Shown here: positions 20,221 through 31,112 of the stretch, piece by piece
How positions within the stretch are numbered: position 1 is the first letter of the stretch
Layout of the letters: every line of letters begins with the position of its first letter
Source: Hydnum rufescens UP504
Taxonomy: Eukaryota > Basidiomycota > Agaricomycetes > Cantharellales > Hydnaceae
DNA length: 41,596 nucleotides
Direction: 5' to 3'
Assembly (NCBI GenBank): GCA_014904985.1
Contig: MU128979.1
Span: forward strand, 137,576 to 179,171
The notes under the pieces: model-generated
What the model was told of the DNA's origin: nothing
Databases searched by the model: none
What the model saw: only the letters and a program-made list of their open reading frames with translations
Translations under genes and position numbers: made by a program

Positions 20221-20545
20221 CAACTTGCAGATTAGTCACATGTCAAATAAGGGTTATTGCAACACTCTCAAGGAGTAAAGGAAAAATATCTTTCTCAGTT
20301 TTGTCCAGATTAACTTGGAAAGATAGCACCCAGAAGCTGTGATCAATACCTATCCAATGATACCAAACACACATTTATTGGACATGAACTGCACTCTCCA
20401 GGTCAATTTTACCTTGTGTTCCATACTATCCTGCAGTATTTTGCAAATATCTCCACCAGCCTTGATCCAATTCATTAGCAGCAACTACACCTGGAAAGAT
20501 GCTAAAGACCCACATCGAATGGTACCAAGGGAAAAACAAATGGAT
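20220..20545 (-). repeat. ~160-bp repeat cluster C (two units)
   Basis: Read on the minus strand, TTGGTACCATTCGAT (near 20512-20528) and TTTGGTATCATTGGATAGG (near 20349-20367) are 162 bp apart. Between them, GTAAAATTGACCTGGAGAGT nearly matches cluster A (near 27460-27480). This ties three separate clusters in the window to one repeat family. Confidence 0.8.
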
Positions 20546-21599
20546 TAGAACTCAGGTCTCTGTAATTTAGTCTCCCCAGGTCTCATTTCATCTTTACCTC
20601 CACTTTGCTGATTAGTAAAGGCAATTATGATTCTGGAACCCTATGTCTGATGGAGTGTATGTCTAGGACAACCAGTTCCACTATTCCCCAAAGGATTCTG
20701 CCAAGTAGGAGAGGAATAATAACTTGGTTAAGCCACATTCCCCTATTCTGACTTAATTCTTGAATATCTCCTTCAGTTTTAAAGCTGTTGAGTTGATTTC
20801 TTTTTCATCATTTTCACCTTAACCCCACCTTTCCACTGGTCACCATAGCACTTTTATGCAATGTATATTAAGTGGAGGAGATGCAAATTTCCATTGTCTT
20901 TTCCCTCACCCCCAGTTTTGAAGGCTTGAGAAATTCTTACTGGGCAAGGGAAAACTCCACAACACAACCACTACTTATCACACATTTGATAGGTTCTCAA
21001 GAGGAGGACTTAGGGTGTGACCTGATCCCTTCATTCACTGTTTAGATAGTCTCTATCAAGGCAATACATATTCCCCATCCAAAGACTGCTCCTTTCCAAG
21101 GACCTGAACACTCAGATTGATCCTGTGATCCCCTCTCTTTGTTCTCAATACTGTATCATGGACTGTGGCTGGATTCCTCCCTTCATTTCCAACTTACAAC
21201 AGTCAGGGTGTGGTAAAGGATGGTGTGGTTGTTCTTTGCTGCACAGGTGCATGCTGCATTGATGATATTGGCTTCACTCACTCAGTCTGTAGAGGGCCAG
21301 TGTATCTTGACCATGAGATCCTGGCCTTTTACATCAGGATCATTGGGTGTGCCTTCAACCACAATGGTTCCCTGGCCAACAAGAGTGTAGTTACAAGTTA
21401 CAATTCACCTGAATCAGATTTTTGTATTACTGAAAGTTATTGTAGAGCAAGGGAAAGGGTCTGGGGAGGTCTCATCTCAATGATCACTGGTATTATGGAC
21501 AGGCTCATGTTGGAGGTAGACAATCTCCCCTTGATTATGTAATATGTTGTATATATCCTGTGGATTCTGGAGATCAATCCCAGTTCCTGCTCCCACCCC
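20546..21599. other. No recognised gene
   Basis: CpG-poor sequence. A 125-codon + frame at 21165-21542 is open but matches no family I know and has several Cys and no clear domain; it lies just upstream of an integrase fragment on the same strand and might be part of the same decayed element. Confidence 0.3.
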
Positions 21600-22440
21600 C
21601 ATCCACCTGAACTCACCCATTCAACAGCTCAGCAGTGTTTTCACATTGTGCCTAGAGTACTATGATCCTCAGGGGGCACTTTCAGATGCTCTTCTTTCAA
21701 CTCATGATAGACAACAGATCTGAATTCAAGGGTGCTGTTCAACTGCTCATGGACAAATACAAGGTGCCAGTCATATGGATTTCACCTTATAATCCACAAG
21801 TGAATGGGAAATTGGAATGGGGACATGTGGTTTGGATTAATGCCATATGGAAAATACATGGAATTCATATCTATGATTGGCCTGACTATCTAGGCTACAC
21901 AGTATGGGCCAACTGGGTTACTGTCAAGTGAAATACCAGATACATGCCCTATTACCTGCTCTATGGTCAACATCTGTTAATGCCCTATGATGTAAAAGAT
22001 AAAACCTTTCACTCACTTGACTGGCCTTCTGTCAAGTCATCAGAGGAGCTTCTTCCCTTACAGATTCTGCAGATAAGCAAGCATGACAAGTTACTTGATG
22101 ATGTGGTCCAGGCCAATGAAAAGTCCTGCTTGAAGGCTGCCAATGTGCATTCAATAGGAAACATGCTGCACAAATGGCCACTGGTGATTACCATCCAGGA
22201 GAGTGGGTTATTGTCTATAACAAAGCATTAGATAATCAGCATGGTTCAAAGGGAACAGAAAAATGGCTCAGGCCTTTCATTATGGTGCAAAGAAGGCCAT
22301 CTGGAGCCTATGTCATCCAACAACCAGATGGGGTTGTATTGCAAAGGCTGATAGCCTGGAAGTGGCTTAAGCTGTACCATTTCCATGAAAACACTGAGCC
22401 AATCATTCAAGAGGCTGTTGGGAATTACTATGATGATGAT
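21600..22440 (+). pseudogene. Gypsy integrase fragment (third retroelement)
   Basis: Integrase catalytic-core remnant on the + strand. MIDNRSEFKGAVQLL carries the second catalytic Asp (near 21710) and PYNPQVNGKLEWGH the catalytic Glu (near 21810); EWGH is usually ERGH, a change CpG loss would give. Then come YYLLYGQ (near 21950) and the C-terminal region GEWVIVYNKALDNQHG, EKWLRPFIMVQRRPSGAYVIQQ and LIAWKWLKLY (22195-22375), typical of Gypsy integrase ends. Frame changes lie near 21935 and 22180. No RT, LTR or chromodomain nearby. It could be the displaced part of an element like Gypsy-2, but that needs alignment. The + frame continues to 23019 only as a shadow of minus-strand coding. Confidence 0.8.
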
Positions 22441-22755
22441 CCTACCATGTCAATGGCCCTACAAAGGCACCATGCTGCAGGCAAAGGTGAGACAGTTTGT
22501 TTCAGACAAGACCTCAACTGGAACATTGATTTCTATTATCTGATTATCCTCAAGCTCAGCATGTTTGCTCAAAGGATCCAGTGTAGGGCCCTTGGGAAGT
22601 CAGTTAATGTAAAGTGCACAAATCATAACTTGACATCTAAGCTCCATTTTACTGAATTTCATTGTCCCCCAAGGAAGCCAATTAAACAACTCAGGTTCAA
22701 AAGTAACCTCTTTAGGGTATCAAGACAGGTCACTGGCATTTGGAATGAGATTCAT

Positions 22756-25700
22756 ATAATCCCACACTCACATTCTTCATTCTTGAATGGATCTTCTTCT
22801 TCCTCTGCTTCTTCTATTGGCCCAAGAGCCAATGCTTGTTGCTTTGCAGCCTCATATCTTTCTTGGCAGTACTTGATAAGCTCATCTGGATCTGTGATTT
22901 CACATGACATAATCTTCCTTTCACTGCCCTGGGCAGGAGTTCCATCTACACTGGAGTTATTGTATGGTGCTGGGTGGTTTCTGCTGGATACTTTTAGCCT
23001 GCAGGGTGGGCATTGGTAGAGTCAATGACTTGGTGATTTTGAGGGCCAGCCAGTTCTCTACAGACAGTCTGCAGAGTGGGCTAGTATAGGTCAGGGCAGT
23101 AATGTAAGCAGTACATATTCAGCTGTGCATATATTATGTAGTCCCATTGGATAGCAGATGCCTTGACCCCCCAAGTCAGCCTTTCACCAAGTTTGCACAT
23201 GCAGGTGCCAAGCCACATTGGGCACCTTGACTGAAAATCCTGAAGCTCCAAGATATCTGCCAAGCTGTCAGGGTTCAACACTGCTGGAGCTTAAATTATT
23301 CTAGGCTTGTGGCTTTATGTTTGAAATTTGAGCTGAAGGCAACCAAGTCCTTGCTAGGGCATAGCATTTCCTAAAGGCACCTATCTGCAGCTGCCTGATC
23401 CACCATGTAAAAAAACCATTAATTGAGGTCAATAAACATCCATTGGACCACCAAGTTCGCAGCTACCCTACTAAATGCTTGCTAATCAGAAGGCAGTCTA
23501 TCTCTCTCCTCAGGATCCAGATCATCACTATTTTCCATCCAGGTTGAGAGTTGACCATCCCTTCTTCTCCATGCTGCATAAATGTCTGGCAAGTCATTTC
23601 TAACCTTCTCCAGAACAATTTTGGCCCAGAGGTGTGCAATTTGCAGAGCAGCTTTGAGACCGCCACTTTTTCCACCCTCAAACCCCAAGTCCTGGTACCT
23701 GAGGATAAAGACCAGTAGGTCACCAAAGTCACCAGGGGCTGGGATGTCACTCTCTCCATTTTCAAGCCACATCGATAGATCCAGGAGCATTCGTGATAGA
23801 AGCATCCACACTTTGTGGTGTTTGGCATTTGTGATTCGTTGCTTGGTGAGGGTGAGTCAGAAGATGCCAGAAGGGTGTCGGAGAGTCGGCACCAACTGTA
23901 GAAATGTGTCCCTCTGGCTATGGCTCCTGGGATTGTGCCACCAACAAGTTCAGGTGTAAAAGCAAAGTGTACATGACCAGCTGGAATAAATCTGTGAAGC
24001 AGTTGAGCATTGTACAACAAGTTGGAGACAGGATAGATGTACAAGGTTCCACCAGGTGGAATAATGACCACCTGCCACTGGGCACTCTTCAGACAGCCCT
24101 CAATGGTCCATTCTTCACCATCCATTGTGAGGGAGAAGCTGTAAGGATCTTTGCATATGACAAACACTTTATAGCCAACATGCATTGTCATTGTTGTGCA
24201 AAGACCCTCAGAATCTATATGGGGTGAATGCATGCACCCAGACAGGGTGAGCATTCCCCACCATTTAGTCTTGGGGGGCACATTGGCAGCAACAGCCTCA
24301 GCTGATGTCATAGTAGAGTGCCAAGACTCCACATCTGATGCCAGGATCCTTTATCCTCAAAGTTCAACACACATCCTATCCTCAATAAATATTTCTCACC
24401 TTTCAAGGGAGATTGATGTGTTGGTGATGTCAGAGGGATTGATAGAACATTGAGAGATTGATGCTGGTTCAACAACCCCTCATCTATGACATTGCCAATA
24501 GTTGCACCCCTGATCACAGCTGGGTGCTTCAACATGCATTCATTCAGTACTGTGGAAATATCAGATAGTCTGCCTATCATGACAGTTTGGATAGACCTAC
24601 CATGAACTGGTACCCTTGTGCTAGGTCACAGGTGGAGGATTGAGGCTACAGCCTCCCTGCTCCAAGTCTGGTCAAGGACCATATCAATGACCTGTATCAC
24701 ATGTTTACAAAAGAGATCAGTGGCTTCATATTCCATCAAGGTGTTGCTGTGGGGTCCTGATAGCACTTTCAAGAACAATGGGGAATCCACCTCTTTATTT
24801 GGTGAGGTTGGTAGGTGAGCGTGTTCCTGCTCCATAATTGCTGAGAGTTCTTTCCAGTCCCAATATTGAAAAGGGCACTTTTGATCATCAGGGAGTTCAT
24901 CATCCTCATCATTTTTGTCCTGGTTCCTGGCATCAACAAGATTCTCACTGAAGCTTCAATTATTCTGTCACACCTTTTCACTTTTCCAGACTGGGTATCT
25001 GAATACCACCTCTTTGAGCTTCAACTTGCCATGCTTGTTGATTTTCCATGTGTGCCAAGCAAACAGTTTGTATATTACCTGTAAAAGTTGTTAGAAGCTC
25101 CAATATCAGTACAAGAATGCAAGAGAGTACAAACCTTGGGGTTGTTTTCAGTGGGTGCTGAGAGATCAGACAGATCATCAGTATTTGAGGTATTCTGAAT
25201 GGAGTTTGTCATTCATCAAAGAAAAACGATGAGTTTAGGTCTCATGCACCTGGAGACCATTTTTCCTCATTACCCACTCTATTTCTCCAATGGTGGCAAT
25301 TGTATCCTTGATATCTTTTCTAGCCTTCTTTGCTGATTGCTTGGCATCTTTGTCATTGTCTGAGAGTCCATGTTTGGAGCCAGATTGTTTAGGGTTGGCA
25401 ACTTTCTGCTTTTTGGGCTTGGTAGAATCCTCAGTGTCCTCTGACCTCTCCTTCCATTTTAGTTCAGGTGTTTCAGCTGAGAGTGCAGCAGTTTTGCTAC
25501 AAGTCTCCCTGCCAGTGTTGGTCTGCTCATGGGTAAGTGGTGTGAAATGTGACTGTCATAGGAGAAATGACGCACCTTTTCCCCACTCTGTTTGCCAACC
25601 TCCTTTTCAAGCTGCTTGCTGACTTGCTCACAGACCTCCTTTTCAACCTCCTTTTCAAGCTGCTCACCAACCTGTTTTTCCACCAGCTCATCTGGTACCT

Positions 25701-26150
25701 GGGAGCCAACTGGAGGCAGATATACAGGACCTGATCACATTTTTAGCCAGTGGTGAAATGCAAGTTAAGTTGCAAGCTCCTTACCTCAAGATTCCACCTG
25801 AGAAAAGTGTTCTTGGCACAATTGAGGAAGCCCATAAGAAAGAGATTGAGCTGCCCAGGGCTCTGCTTTGGCTTTGCACATAGCCAATCATACACAGATT
25901 GAAGAGCCAGGACCAGATGCATACATCTTTCCCCATGTGCCCAAAAGACAGAAGAATCTGCCTGCCTAGCCTGATATGGCCCTTGGTCATGTGCTACCAC
26001 TCTGGCACTTTCTTTCATCTCCTCTGAGATTGCATGTTTGTTGAGAGCCATGTGATCGCAATATGCTCCATTGAACCAGAGTTTGGCAATAAGACTGCAA
26101 TCTTCTCCAGCATTATAGAAGAAGGGTTGGGAGCTCCGATGACTGTCAAA
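22756..26150 (-). pseudogene. JmjC-like domain gene relic
   Basis: Multi-exon minus-strand gene relic. The 5' part (about 26100-25790) has FNGAYCDHMALNKHAI. An intron (GTAAGG to GATCAG, about 25735-25788) leads to a Lys/Glu repeat coiled coil (VEKEVCEQVSKQLEKEV) and a basic segment (STKPKKQKVANPKQ) that may be a nuclear signal. The JmjC-like cupin core (24290-23850) has WWGMLTLSG, HIDSEG (metal-binding H-x-D), WQVVIIPPGGTLYI and GTHFYSW. Helical sequence follows (23811-23482), then MWLGTCMCKLGERLTWG (near 23200) and an acidic C-terminus (EEAEEEEDPFKNEECECG, ending near 22756). A frameshift lies near 23830 and stops near 23500-23380. JmjC proteins are 2-oxoglutarate/Fe(II) oxygenases, often demethylases; this copy is unlikely to work. 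Joining all pieces into one gene is inference. Confidence 0.65.
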
Positions 26151-27179
26151 TCAAAATCTGGTTCAGCCAGTGTGTAGATGGGAGACTGTATTTCTGTTGT
26201 TATTCATTGGGTTGGTTCGCTTCAATGGTTGATCACACTCTGCAAGATGTGTATGGTGTTCAGTGGAGAATAGGATGGGATATGGACTAGCAATAGTCAA
26301 TGATATATCATCTGGGATGCTTGTAGAAAGGTTTATACATAGGGGATGCTTGTAGAAAGGCTTATATGTCATCTGGGATGCTTATGGAAAGGCTTATATG
26401 TCTGGGATGCTTGTGGAAAGGCTTATACGTTGTTTGTGTTGCATTGGTTTGTTTACTGATATTTGTGTATTCTTGTTTATGTTCTCCTGGTCAAAATGTG
26501 GATATCTGTGGGCTACAGACTGGTCAGTGCTTGGTTAGTCTTGTTAGTATGTTTTCTTCCTTCTTTCTTCAAAACCTGATTTGTATTTTGTTATGCTTAC
26601 TTTTCCTTGGATGTCTGGCAACTCTAACCTTAGGTCCTGCAACTATCCTTGGCTTTAGTGATTTGTGTACAAGGTTTCCAGTGGCTTTGTCTCAACAACC
26701 TTGAAGATGACTTAGCTCCAGATGGCTTATAGATAGACTGTTCTTTAGAGGCAAGCAGAAAAGTTGACAGTGGTTGACAGTGATGGTTTCCAGAGAGGAG
26801 ATGATTGGGGATACAGGAAATCTACCAGCTTTTATACCTTTCTGGAGGTGGCTGTGTTTAAAGAAAATGACTCCCTCATGGGTGAGTCATATGTGAGTCA
26901 TAGGTGAGAACAAAAGAAAAGTGAAGATATGAGTCATGCATAAAGAGAACAATAGAAATCATGGAAGGGGGATGTCACCAATTTGCTGAGCATGTGGAAT
27001 GCTTGGAGCATGAGGTCACTGACCATGTGGAGCATTCTGGGAGGCGAAATGAAGGGATATCTCTGGGTTCTGGAGATTAATTTGAGCATAGTCCAATGGT
27101 TAAGGTGTTTTGTTGCTGGTTGATAATGGGGACAAGTGCATGGGATGGGATTCGATGCAGAAACAGCAGTTTGCATCCA
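26151..27179. other. Spacer upstream of JmjC relic
   Basis: No gene recognised apart from the tandem repeat at 26311-26430. An open + frame at 26366-26704 is Leu/Cys-rich and hydrophobic, partly made by that repeat, and is not credible as a gene. Confidence 0.4.
26311..26430 (+). repeat. ~30-bp tandem repeat, four units
   Basis: Four copies of a unit like TCTGGGATGCTTGTAGAAAG followed by GCTTATATGT (26311, 26343, 26372 and 26401), differing by a few bases. Confidence 0.9.
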
Positions 27180-27600
27180 TAATAGACATTCTTGGTATCA
27201 TTTGATGCAGACTTTTAACAGATTTCTGGGCGCAGTGGTTCTGAGCAGATCAGATGCAAACTGACAGAGAAATTCATAAAATACTGATGGGTGTTGATTC
27301 TGACATTCTGTAGAGTTCAGGTTTGATCTGTTCTTCACATGCTGAGTACCATTGGATGCATATTTTTTATATCTTTCCAGGTGCAGTTGTTCTGAAAGGA
27401 TTGAATGCGAACTGATGGAAAAATTTGTTTTTTACTGGAAATACCAGATTTTGATAGTAAAATTGGCCTGGAGAGTGCAGTTTTGGTCTGTTCAACTTGT
27501 GTTTGGTACCATTAGAAAGGTGTGAATTGTGGCTTTCCAAGAGTTATATGGGCGTACCTCTCTGATCAAAACTGACATAGTTATAGAATGAATTTGATTT
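27180..27600 (+). repeat. ~160-bp repeat cluster A (about 2.5 units)
   Basis: GGTATCATTTGATG (near 27193), GTACCATTGGATG (near 27347) and GGTACCATTAGAAAGG (near 27508) recur about every 158-161 bp. A following TTTC(C/T)(A/G)GG(T/C)GCAG and GATCAGATGCAAACTGA block matches cluster B near 37230 and 37400, where the same places hold CG dinucleotides. Confidence 0.8.
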
Positions 27601-27824
27601 CCATGTGTAGCTGTAATTAATTTCGCAATTGGTCATGTGATCATCCAAAGGCTGGGAGTGGTGTGATTTCACATTTTCTGATACTGGATGTTTTTATCTT
27701 CCAGTGTCCTCAAATTCTACTGTTTCCCAGTTAGGCTCAGAGGGAAAGTATGCCTCATCTCCTTCAGGTAGGTTGGGAGGGAGTTTCGACAAAAGTTGGT
27801 TGAGATACATGAGACGGATGTCTT

Positions 27825-28840
27825 CTACCATGGATGTATGGTGCTCTTCTTGAGCACACTCTTCCTGAAATCCACTTGTAGCAATTCCACATGCACATGC
27901 TGGGATGTTTGGAGAATTACAGTTGGCTGGTCAGGAATACTAGGTTGTACAATTTTCAGAGGAGAAAGGATAGCTTTGCTTAGGGGAATCATTGTGGATT
28001 TTTTTGAAGTTAGGCCAGATGGCTCAATGGTGGTTGGATTGGAAGGTTTTCCAGGTGATAGGTTGGGTTTGGTGGTCTGACACCTGAGCTGTGTAGTTGA
28101 ATCATCTTCTTCTGGGTTGGGGTGAATTTTGAATAGGTTGTCAAGGTCTGATAGTTGGAATGGTCTTGGTTTTGGATTGGATGATGCAGTTGAAGATTGA
28201 GGAAACTGGGTTGTAGCAGGCTGAGAATTGAGCTCTGTCTGCCCTTGCATCTTCATTTGCTCAATTTTTTGCAAGGCTTCCTCATATAATGCTGGACAAT
28301 AACTCAGCCATTTGGATGCATTGGGTTGTACTTTGACTCACCCTTCACTCTCTCGAGCTCTCCTGCAACCTTTTGGACCTGGAGGTTTACTTTTGGTACC
28401 TTTTTATTTGGTTTCTTCTTCAAATCTGCCAGATCTGGCCCCAAGACCTCATTCATAGCTTGGATTGCTGATAGTATGATGTCCTTGAATCATTGAATAT
28501 CAAGATGTCATTGTTTTCCATTGTTCAGTCCAGATGTTCCAGATGTTTTGGGGATTGCAGTGTATGTTTGGAAAATGCTATGCTCCCTGGTGTTGATTTC
28601 CATAATAGCATCCCAAATTGTTTGCTCCATAAATAGGGTTCTCTTGTTGTAGCCTTGAGCAGCTGCTGGTGGTTGTCCAAATCTCCACATCTGGTAATTT
28701 GATCAGAGTCTGTATTGAGGATACAAACTGGGATGCACCATAAGCCACTCATATCTTGTGATTTCCCAATGGGTTGGGTCAATAACTTCAGGGAGCAGCA
28801 GAATGATTGGACTAATGCTGCAGGCAGCAATAAGTGAGCG
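27825..28840 (-). pseudogene. Unrecognised multi-exon coding relic, 3' part
   Basis: Minus-strand coding-like segments: 28830-28508 in two overlapping frames, one with PPAAAQGYNKRTLFMEQTIW; then KDIILSAIQAMNEVLGPDL and a basic KKKPNKKVPK stretch (about 28480-28390); then a plausible phase-1 intron (GTGAGT to TCCAG, about 28330-28382) that joins to ALYEEALQKIEQMKMQGQ and a Ser/Pro/Thr-rich tail ending at 27825. Helical and low-complexity composition suggests a coiled-coil protein. I recognise no domain. It lies on the KDZ strand but about 2.3 kb past the end of that gene. Confidence 0.4.
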
Positions 28841-28865
28841 CTCCATGGAGACTTTCAGTTTTGAG

Positions 28866-30834
28866 TCAATGACATCCTATTTTATCATATGAGCCAATGT
28901 TCAGATCCTTGACTGCCCTTCCTACCTCAGGTTGGAGTAATGATTGGACACCCAGAGCTACAGCAGCTACATTCCAAACTGCCTTTCCCCAGCTTGCCTG
29001 ACCCCCTACATGCTGCAAAATGTACACAAGCCCCTTTTCGACAGGCATAGCAGACAGCTTGTTGTGTTTGCTGGTTATATTTCAGGATTCAATTTGGGCC
29101 TGGGAAACAATTTCACCCTCCCATGTCTGAAGTTGAAAGCACAGGAGAGTGGGTAGTTTTTGGGCTGTCATCAGAATGTCATTGAGGATCTTACTATTGT
29201 AGAGTGGGTGTTGGGAAGTAGGGGTTGGGGCAGGGGATTCATCCAGGTACCAAAACAGGACATCCATGAGCAGGAGGCTGCAAGTCAAATTAATAAACAT
29301 GTTTGTCACTTTACTGTCCATTTGAATGATGGATGCAGAAGCATCAGGGGTTACAGGAATAAGACCAAGATTGACAGCCTGAAGTGCATATTTGCATGTG
29401 AGCATGAGGCTCATCCAATTGGCAACACTTCTGGCAGCCATGGTGAGGCAGGTGCTGAGGGCTGAATGGGCACCCAGAATCTTAGACTCTGATTCTACAG
29501 CTGCTTCAATGTCCTCAGGGTTATAATCTAGCCAAGTTTGAGATCTAGGCCACCTCCAGCAGATGCCAGCCAGGGACCCCATGAGAACTGATGATGGTGA
29601 CTTGGTATAGGGGGTGCCTTCAAGGTATGTCAAAGAAGATGCATCACTTCCCTTTGCCCATGTGTGAAAGACAGAAGGGGACATTTTGTTTTGAGAGGTT
29701 GGGTTTGCTGTGCAGGAGTAGATGGCTGAACAGGTGCCAGGAACCAAACTTTCGGCAAGCTGCTTGTCCCTTTGGCAATTAGCATGCTGCACTGCAGGAG
29801 CTCAGAGCAAGGTCCTTCAGCAAATGTTGGCATGAAAACTTCTGATAAACTAGCATCCCTCCTCTAGAGACAATCATCAATGCCCCTCTTTTGCTGCTCT
29901 CAGCAGAAACCTTCCAGACCCAATTCCTGCAGGCAGTTTGGATGGGGACTTGACATACTATCTAGGTTCTGACATGGGGCACAGCTTGTTACTTCTCAGC
30001 TTATTTGCAGCTATATTAAACAATGACATCTGAGACTGGTGAGAGACTGAGGCAGAGCATGGAGTGATGGGGTGTAAGTAAAGAGGAGAGGGAACATGAG
30101 GGCCATATCTCAGGATTATCTTGTTCTCCAGCCTTTGAATTCCATGGTCTTATCACTGTCCCACTCACTTGACTCATCAGAATCTTCATCAGAGTCCTCC
30201 TTGCTTTCTTCCATGTCAAAATTGCCCTGAATGTCTGCAGCAACATCTGTGGAAATATCCATCTCAACATCCATGGTGGTGTCCTCATGGGCCTGTGTGA
30301 TCTGAGCAGCCTGTGCACTAAAGGTGGGGAGTACTGAAGGAGTTGTCAGCATAGATTGGGCAGTGGTCTGGACAGCCACAGTGATGTCCTTGTCAGCCTG
30401 GTGAATCTGCACAACCTGTGGAACCTGTGCATTGGAGGCAGGGAGTTTTGAAGGGGGGGTAGATTGGGAAGCAGTTGGGACTTTGGACTTGTTGGGTTGG
30501 ATCTTGGGGGGATTTAGCATATCCTCTTCCCAATTGCCTTGATCTCCCTTGTGTTTCTGATCCATTTTATCCTGCACACACTTCCACACTGCCTTTCCAC
30601 CAGAGAGTAATGCATCCACATCTTTCTGATTTGATTGGACATTTTTCAATGAGGCCAAAATGTCCTCAAGTTCCTTCTTGACTGCAAGTTTTCTCCCCAC
30701 TTTGGTATCTGATCCAGGAGGTTGATAGCATCATTTGGAACATTCTGGATCTTTGGAGAGTTGGATAATGGGAGGAAGGGTGGGCTGAGAAGAGGTGTGT
30801 GATTGAGAGGAGCATGATCAGGCTGGTCAGCCAT
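28866..30834 (-). pseudogene. Unrecognised coding relic, 5' part
   Basis: Minus strand. A possible start MADQPDHAPLNHTP (30834) runs into a frame change near 30700. RKLAVKKELEDILASLKN and KAVWKCVQDKMDQKHKGDQG then begin a 194-codon frame ending in an acidic Ser/Asp/Glu tail (ESKEDSDEDSDESSEWDSD, to 30116). A separate uninterrupted 236-codon frame (29792-29082) contains TWLDYNPEDIEAAVESESK and hydrophobic stretches (for example CSLLLMDVLFWYL). A short frame 29048-28866 has QASWGKAVWNVAAVALGVQ. Whether these are one gene with the 27825-28840 part or several is unclear. No family recognised. Confidence 0.4.
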
Positions 30835-31112
30835 ATTTTACATCAATATAAGGCACAAAACTGTGGCAGAATAGGTACCTATGGAGATCAATATATAGTT
30901 GGGCCCAATGTGCACCCAAAATTGATTGATGATGGTATGGAGAACAATGTTGTGCCCAAATCTGGGCCCAAGTGGGCTTAACTGGGCTCAACTGGACTCA
31001 ACTGGCCCCAAATAGGTGACTTCCTGGGTTTTGCTGAACACAAGGAAGACTTGGGCCCAACTCAGAGCACTTAGCAAAATTCTGAACTTGTGCATAACAC
31101 TGAGGATGAAGT
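30835..31112. other. Spacer with GGGCCCAA-type repeats
   Basis: No gene. TGGGCCCAA-like words recur (30901, 30964, 31048) with TGGGCTCAACTGGACTCAACTGG tandem copies near 30980. It might hold one end of the KDZ element but no matching inverted end was found upstream. Confidence 0.4.

Noticed and set aside
22444..23019. C-terminal extension of the + integrase frame
   Set aside because: After about 22440 the frame is antisense to a minus-strand acidic coding segment with better composition.
23850..24290. TET/JBP-type oxygenase
   Set aside because: KDZ elements are known to travel with TET/JBP genes, but PPGGTLYI, GTHFYSW and the surrounding order fit the fungal JmjC-like cupin better.
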